Part shown: in pieces, positions 45,905-49,450 of the stretch
Layout: each line of letters begins with the position of its first letter
How positions within the stretch are numbered: the stretch's first letter is position 1
Assembly (NCBI GenBank): GCA_021413965.1
Contig: JAIOPI010000016.1
Location: forward strand, 1 to 49,450
DNA length: 49,450 nt
Direction of reading: 5' to 3'
DNA from: Lentisphaerota bacterium
GTDB lineage: Bacteria > Verrucomicrobiota > Kiritimatiellia > UBA8416 > JAIOPI01
Notes under the pieces: generated by a model
The model's database searches: none
Told to the model about the DNA's origin: nothing
Seen by the model: only the letters and a program-made list of their open reading frames with translations
Made by a program: the position numbers and the translations under genes

Positions 45905-47185
45905 TTAGACCCCTTCCGGTGCGAAATCCAGCGGGCTGCCGACCTCCTTGATCGTTCGGCTCTGGACCGTGTGCGTGTAGATCATGGTCGTCCGGATGTC
46001 GCTGTGGCCGAGCAGTTGCTGGATCGTGCGGATATCGTAGTTGGCGCGCAACAGATGGCTGGCAAAGCTGTGGCGAAACGTATGGCACGTCACCCGCTTG
46101 GGAATCCGTGCTTGCTGCACCGCGCTCCGCAACACCTTCTGCAATTCGGACTCGTGCATGTGGTAACGCCGGTACTCGCCGGCCTGCGGCACCAGCGTCA
46201 GCGTTCGCGCGGGAAAGAACCACTGCCAGATGTAGTCCCTGGCCCCGGACCTGCACTTCCGGTCCAGCGCGCCCGGCATGAACACCCCCGCATAGCCCGC
46301 CTGCAAGTCCTCTTCATGCTGATGCTGCACCCGCGCCAACTGTTCCCGCAGGACCGGCAACAACACGCGCGGCAGCGGCACCGTCCGGTCCTTGCGCCCC
46401 TTGCCGTCGTGAATCGTCAGCACCATCTGATCGAAATTGAAATTGTGAACCCGCAGGTTCAGGCATTCCGCCAGACGCAGGCCGCAACCGTACAGCAGTT
46501 GAACGGCCAACCGGTAGGGAGGCGGCAGCCGCGCAATGATCTCGTCCACTTCCTCCCGGGACAGCACCACCGGAATGTATTTGCTGCGCCTGGCCCGCAC
46601 CACCGTATCCCCTAATTCATAATCCGCCTTGAGAATGTGCCGATAGAAGAACAGCAACGCATTGAACGCCTGATTCTGCGTCGACGCCACCACGCGCCGC
46701 GTGACCGCCAGATGCGTCAGGAATCGCCGGGCGTCATCGCTGCCCAGCGTGGCGGGACCCTTGTCGCCGAGGAAGGACTGGAACTGGCCGATCCACGTCC
46801 GGTAGGTTTGCAGCGTCTTGGGCGAATACTGCCGCAGCCGGACTTCTTCTTTAAGTTTTGCATAGCAGGCGTCCCAGGGCTCGCGCGCCGCCTCCCGCAC
46901 CCGGTCGGCCTGCGGGGCCGTGGCCCAGGTGCGCATCAGCGCATAGTACAGCGCGATACTCGCGGCCGCCTGCTCCTGCAAGGCGAGCGCCTGACCCTTG
47001 GACGCCAACTTCTGCAGAAACGGCTGCAGACTCTCCACATCCCGTGGCGGGTGACGGTACTTCTCGCAGAAATCCAGGTAGAAGCGCAGCCACTTGAGAT
47101 AATCCATCCGCTGATCCGACTGCACCTGCTCCTCACCCAAACGCCGGGTGAAAGCCGCCTTCAGAGCTGGTGCTAAGGTCTTCAT
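45905..47185 (-). CDS. intI: Integron integrase (tyrosine recombinase) with N-terminal extension
   Basis: 426 residues; typical IntI proteins are 320-340. Catalytic residues are readable: R237 (LYGCGLRLAECLNL), K264 (GKGRKDRTVPLP), H368 and R371 (HTFRHSFASHLL), H394 (LLGHSDIRTT) and Y403 (MIYTH). The IntI-specific insertion lies at about 305-350, including DYIWQWFFPA, YRRYHMHESELQKVL. Residues about 105-190 are the normal core-binding domain (YSPKTLQTYRTWIGQFQSFL). Residues 1-95 are an extra domain that itself looks like a core-binding fold (DYLKWLRFYLDFCEKY). It is transcribed away from the array; attI lies 134 bp upstream of its ATG. Recombines attI with attC to insert and excise cassettes. 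Confidence 0.92.
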   Translation of the reverse strand: MKTLAPALKAAFTRRLGEEQVQSDQRMDYLKWLRFYLDFCEKYRHPPRDVESLQPFLQKLASKGQALALQEQAAASIALYYALMRTWATAPQADRVREAAREPWDACYAKLKEEVRLRQYSPKTLQTYRTWIGQFQSFLGDKGPATLGSDDARRFLTHLAVTRRVVASTQNQAFNALLFFYRHILKADYELGDTVVRARRSKYIPVVLSREEVDEIIARLPPPYRLAVQLLYGCGLRLAECLNLRVHNFNFDQMVLTIHDGKGRKDRTVPLPRVLLPVLREQLARVQHQHEEDLQAGYAGVFMPGALDRKCRSGARDYIWQWFFPARTLTLVPQAGEYRRYHMHESELQKVLRSAVQQARIPKRVTCHTFRHSFASHLLRANYDIRTIQQLLGHSDIRTTMIYTHTVQSRTIKEVGSPLDFAPEGV

Positions 47186-47266
47186 GCAGAAAAAGCAGAA
47201 AACCCTCTATCACCACCCACGGAGTGAACACAAGAAAGAAACCACACCTCATCAAGCGAAACTTCA

Positions 47267-47295
47267 TTGTAGCCATGTTCCAAGCCTGCTAAAAA
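47267..47295 (+). promoter_or_regulatory. Candidate cassette promoter Pc
   Basis: TTGTAG (47267-47272), 17-bp spacer, TAAAAA (47290-47295), in the AT-rich leader between intI and attI and pointing into the array. Location and direction fit an integron Pc; the hexamers are only moderate matches. Confidence 0.5.
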
Positions 47296-47318
47296 ACCGA
47301 AAAATCATACAATCACTT

Positions 47319-47325
47319 GTTAGGC
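47319..47325 (+). other. attI core site
   Basis: GTTAGGC fits the GTTRRRY core. Cleavage is expected between 47319 (G) and 47320 (T). The six bases from 47320 belong to cassette 1, and they match the R'' box GCCTAAC at the 3' end of that cassette, which supports this as the attI/cassette-1 junction. Confidence 0.75.
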
Positions 47326-48315
47326 GCTACTCATCGAAACGTAGGGTGGCCAGATGGGGCGTTGGTGGCACCGTGTTGGATCTGTTCTGCCTGGTTGAGG
47401 CTGGACTCGAAGATCCAGGTCTTTCCTGAAATCCGGAGCTTTGGCCGAAGGGCTTTGGGAGTTCAAGCGCCGTGCCTTTCAGGTAGGTTTTTAGGTGGAT
47501 CGTCGCGGCAACTACGACGTCGTCGGGAGTCGTTCGACATCGATGTCCAACCTGGCATTCCGGGATTTGGTCATATACTTTTCCTGCTGGGGAACTCCGC
47601 AACGAACCTGCCTGGCTACTTCACTCTTCGGATTCAGGTTGGCGGAGCTGCGAACTGGGGCCAGGCCACAACCAGGGCTACTCAACGACGGCGGGATCCC
47701 GGGGAGGCACCTCGATCGTTGGGCCAGAATCGTGGGCCTTCGGCCGACGATTCCGGCATGTGCCCGGCATTCTAATCAATCTGCGAGATGATAATGCCGG
47801 GCACACCGTCGTTCGTCGCGTCGAATTCCGGTTTAGCCAGGTAGAGGCCGGCTGTTGAAGAATCCGGCCGGTGCGAGGGCGGTTGCCACGTCGACCCTTG
47901 GGCCAGAATCGTGGGCCTTCGGCCGACGATTCTGGCATGTGCCCGGCATTCTAATCAATCTGCGAGATGATAATGCCGGGCACACCGTCGTTCGCTGCGT
48001 CGAGTTCTGGCTTAGCCAGTTAGGGGCCGGCTGTTGAAGAATCTGGTACCTGCGAGGACGGTTGCCACGTCGACCCTTGGGCCAGAATCGTGGGCCTTCG
48101 GCCGACGATTCTGTCATGTGCCCGGCATTCTAATCAATCTGCGAGATGATAATGCCGGGCACACCGTCGTTCGTGGCGTTGAATGTCGGTTAGCCTGCCT
48201 CCATAGCAGTGCCTGTAGGCCTGGGAATGGTCGGAGGCCTCTGCACGCTCACCGCTTGCGAGCCTAACAGGCGGTTGCACCTGACGGGCGATGCGCCCGC
48301 AGGTGAACCGCGGTG
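47320..48315 (+). mobile_element. Integron cassette 1 (996 bp), no convincing gene
   Basis: Bounded by TTAGGC at its start and the G of GTTCGGC at its end; its R'' box (GCCTAAC, 48262) is the exact complement of its own first bases plus G. Open frames exist on both strands but none has a ribosome site, a recognisable family or a start suitably placed behind attI. About half of the cassette (47719-48195) is a hairpin-rich tandem repeat. It may be a non-coding cassette. Confidence 0.75.
47719..48195. repeat. 179-bp tandem repeat, three core copies with two hairpins each
   Basis: A core of about 118 bp starts (GGGCCAGAATCG) at 47721, 47900 and 48079, exactly 179 bp apart, and each copy ends near TTAGCC (47838, 48017, 48195). 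The 61-bp linkers between copies 1-2 and 2-3 are also alike. Each core holds hairpin A, GCCAGAATCGT...ACGATTCTGGC with an inner GGCC-TTC-GGCC, and hairpin B, a 13-bp stem TGTGCCCGGCATT with its complement and a loop of about 20 nt. Changes among copies are few. No insertion-sequence or CRISPR features. Confidence 0.85.
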
Positions 48316-48321
48316 TTCGGC
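48262..48321 (+). other. attC site of cassette 1
   Basis: 60 bp, the size of a classic 59-base element. R'' GCCTAAC (48262-48268) and R' GTTCGGC (48315-48321) bracket a near-perfect palindrome: GCGGTT, an unpaired G at 48277, CACCT, then CGGGCG-atg-CGCCCG and the matching arms AGGTG and AACCGC. The unpaired base is like the extrahelical bases that orient IntI on folded attC. Confidence 0.82.
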
Positions 48322-48336
48322 CAGAGAGGACACACC

Positions 48337-48906
48337 ATGATGATACTGCCACGTCAAATAGGTGCCTGCACCCTCATCCTCGGCATCCTCTCCTTCCCCG
48401 CATGGTACCTCACTGATGCAATACTCGCATTCGTCACCCCTGGATACTGGCAACAGGGGATTCGTTTCGCGACCGTCATCGGTCGCATCATGACGGCCGC
48501 CACAATTACTCTGGTGGGAATCGCTCTCTGGGCATTGTCGGCACTCACGCAGCGGCCGGACGACTCGAATTCACAAGCAATTCTGCCCCGGACAATTGGC
48601 ACCGTCCTGATCGTCGGCCCACCCATCTACTTTCTGGCAAGATGCATCGTTCTCATGGTGAAGATCGGACTGGTGAGATCATGGGCTACCGAGGGGATAA
48701 TCTTTACGAGTCCACTATTCTACCTGAGCATGTTCAGGATGCTATTTCCGTTGGTGCTAATCGGACTTGCGATTAGCTTGTGGGGGAATCTAAGAAGCAA
48801 GAACAAGCCGGCCGAACAACACGCTGCACACGTACCAGGTGCCCGCGGCATGAATTCTGCGGGTGACGAAGGAGCACAATTCACGCCGCGGTCACCTGTC
48901 CGGTGA
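48337..48906 (+). CDS. Cassette 2 unknown membrane protein
   Basis: 189 residues from ATG 48337, 21 bp inside the cassette with GAGG upstream, as usual for cassette genes. Four hydrophobic helices (about 8-34, 48-70, 83-108, 120-150) and a hydrophilic tail. No family is recognised. The last 32 or so residues (from KPAEQHAAHVPG onward) are read from the attC itself, so this tail is set by recombination-site sequence rather than protein function. Its base composition is clearly less GC-rich than the core genes, as expected for a captured cassette. Confidence 0.7.
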   Translation: MMILPRQIGACTLILGILSFPAWYLTDAILAFVTPGYWQQGIRFATVIGRIMTAATITLVGIALWALSALTQRPDDSNSQAILPRTIGTVLIVGPPIYFLARCIVLMVKIGLVRSWATEGIIFTSPLFYLSMFRMLFPLVLIGLAISLWGNLRSKNKPAEQHAAHVPGARGMNSAGDEGAQFTPRSPVR

Positions 48907-48922
48907 GTGTGGGCGTTCGAGC
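48811..48922 (+). other. attC site of cassette 2
   Basis: R'' GCCGAAC (48811-48817), exactly complementary to the GTTCGGC that opens this cassette. R' GTTCGAGC (48915-48922) opens cassette 3. Between them CAGGTG-CCGCGGC-TGAATT on the left pairs with its complement on the right, with isolated mismatches, forming a long imperfect hairpin. It overlaps the 3' end of the cassette 2 gene. Confidence 0.78.
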
Positions 48923-48928
48923 TAATCA

Positions 48929-49336
48929 ATGAAGCGCATACTTAAAGGCATCCTTCTTACGATTGGAGGTATCCTCGCAGCGCTGACCGTCCTGTCCACG
49001 ATCGGTCTACTCCACTTGTGGTACATCGGCGATTTGGGAAACTGGGGATTGGAACTTGGACATTATGGACAGTACAACCGGGTGAGGCATGTTCTTGATG
49101 CAATGCCAAATGTCCACATGGTCTCGGGGGAACTCTCGCAGTCGGCCCCGCCTAAGCCCGTTATGCATGAATTTGCATTCTGGCTCACGGTGGAAGGCTA
49201 TGATGGCCCAGCTCTTCGCATCGAGTTCAAGAAGGGCAGTCCGCAAATGAACATGCGAAACAAGACGCAAATCAGAACATTCATCTTGGAGCAGTTGAAG
49301 GCCGGCTCGAATCGGCTCCCCGCGACTGACCCGTGA
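48929..49336 (+). CDS. Cassette 3 unknown membrane-anchored protein
   Basis: 135 residues, ATG 48929 only 7 bp after the R' box. One N-terminal membrane helix (about 8-30: ILLTIGGILAALTVLSTIGLL) and a soluble domain, probably outside the cytoplasm, with HEFAFWLTVEGYDGPALRIEFKKG in a beta pattern. No family is recognised. No clear ribosome site; translation may rely on coupling or a leader in the upstream message. The final residues run into attC. Confidence 0.65.
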   Translation: MKRILKGILLTIGGILAALTVLSTIGLLHLWYIGDLGNWGLELGHYGQYNRVRHVLDAMPNVHMVSGELSQSAPPKPVMHEFAFWLTVEGYDGPALRIEFKKGSPQMNMRNKTQIRTFILEQLKAGSNRLPATDP

Positions 49337-49395
49337 GGGCCAGCCGCGGGTGCCACACCACCTGGCATGCGGGTCCGCACCAGGCGGTTCCGAGC
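49305..49395 (+). other. Probable attC site of cassette 3
   Basis: R'' GCTCGAAT (49305-49312) matches the complement of GTTCGAGC at the start of cassette 3 except for its last base (AAT for AAC). R' is GTTCCGAGC (49387-49395). Between them ACCaCCTGG (49357-49365) pairs with CCAGGcGGT (49380-49388) around GCGG-gt-CCGC. More degenerate than the other two sites. Confidence 0.6.
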
Positions 49396-49450
49396 TACAG
49401 ACGGGCTTGCGGCCCGTAGTGAAGAGTAATCCATAACGTGCGCATGTCGG
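49388..49450 (+). mobile_element. Start of integron cassette 4 (cut by window edge)
   Basis: Begins with TTCCGAGC. The 63 bases present contain no clear start codon with ribosome site. If this is a cassette, its R'' beyond the window should read close to GCTCGGAAC. Confidence 0.5.

Noticed and set aside
47374..47380. GTTGGAT as a second attI/attC core
   Set aside because: It fits GTTRRRY by chance but has no paired R'' box or palindrome around it.
47317..47775. Plus-strand frame of 152 codons across the start of cassette 1
   Set aside because: It begins with a TTG across the attI junction, lacks a ribosome site and any family features; not enough support to call a gene.
47678..48117. Short minus-strand frames in the tandem repeat with near-identical starts (SSAEGPRFWPKGRRGNRPR)
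   Set aside because: The similarity only reflects the DNA repeat; the 179-bp period shifts frame each copy and no ribosome site is present.
47719..48195. Tandem repeat considered as a CRISPR array
   Set aside because: Units are 179 bp with only three copies and no short repeat/unique spacer alternation; no cas genes are present.
47719..48195. The hairpins of the 179-bp repeat considered as attC sites
   Set aside because: They lack RYYYAAC and GTTRRRY boxes at the correct places, while true attC boxes are found at 48262-48321.

Overview
The window is high-GC bacterial chromosome with tightly packed genes. Several features point to the PVC superphylum, most likely a Kiritimatiellota/Verrucomicrobiota-like lineage. 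These are secreted proteins with thrombospondin-3-type calcium repeats, cohesin- and dockerin-like modules and the fn3-like end domain common in that group, an NHL protein with a C-terminal module I associate with verrucomicrobial secretomes, a stand-alone IMP cyclohydrolase, and a one-chain acyl-CoA carboxylase. The taxonomic placement is inference; no 16S rRNA gene is present.

Layout. 1-4787 (minus strand) is a housekeeping run: IMP cyclohydrolase, PHP-domain phosphoesterase, a fumarase-like alpha/beta pair that has lost key active-site residues, methionyl-tRNA formyltransferase and 3-dehydroquinate synthase (cut by the window edge). tsaB diverges at 4927. 5689-10370 (minus) holds a membrane-anchored beta-helix protein and a GH94-type glycoside phosphorylase. 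10613-16600 (plus) is a run of three secreted proteins (NHL, repeat/FG-GAP/cohesin/dockerin, cohesin/TSP3). 16722-19435 is a tandem pair of phosphohexomutases, the first apparently catalytically dead. 19439-22357 (minus) has an esterase, a YkvA protein and a ClpX-like AAA+ unfoldase. 22520-29015 has an FmdB zinc ribbon, a lipid kinase and a five-gene plus-strand run of two histidine kinases, an Rcp1-type response regulator, a rhodanese and a MauE/DoxX-like protein. 29039-33941 has a thioesterase, a DUF255 thioredoxin-fold lipoprotein, tRNA-Ser(GGA) and two paralogous membrane proteins of unknown function. 34264-39043 has a zinc-ribbon/PTS-EIIA fusion and a CreBCD-like cluster (response regulator, kinase, CreD-like membrane protein). 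39251-43807 is a 1518-residue single-chain acyl-CoA carboxylase with the domain order carboxyltransferase, biotin carboxylase, biotin carrier. 44007-45684 has an outer-membrane MetA/SphA-type protein and a class II aldolase.

45905-49450 is the left end of a chromosomal integron. It has an integron integrase with an N-terminal extension, an attI core 134 bp upstream of it, and three complete gene cassettes plus the start of a fourth. The boundaries are supported by an internal test: the R'' box near the 3' end of each cassette is the reverse complement of the R' bases at that cassette's own 5' end (perfect for cassettes 1 and 2, one end base off for cassette 3). Cassette 1 has no convincing gene and carries a 179-bp tandem repeat built of two strong hairpins. 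Cassettes 2 and 3 each encode a small unknown membrane protein whose C-terminus runs into its attC.

Two themes recur: partner or tandem enzymes in which active-site residues are lost (phosphohexomutase, fumarase), and unusual domain fusions or splits (carboxylase, IMP cyclohydrolase, zinc ribbon-EIIA, ClpX-like). Putative vegetative promoters share a TTGnnn / 17-18 bp / TAnnnT pattern. All assignments come from reading translations and motifs by eye; no database search or alignment was run.
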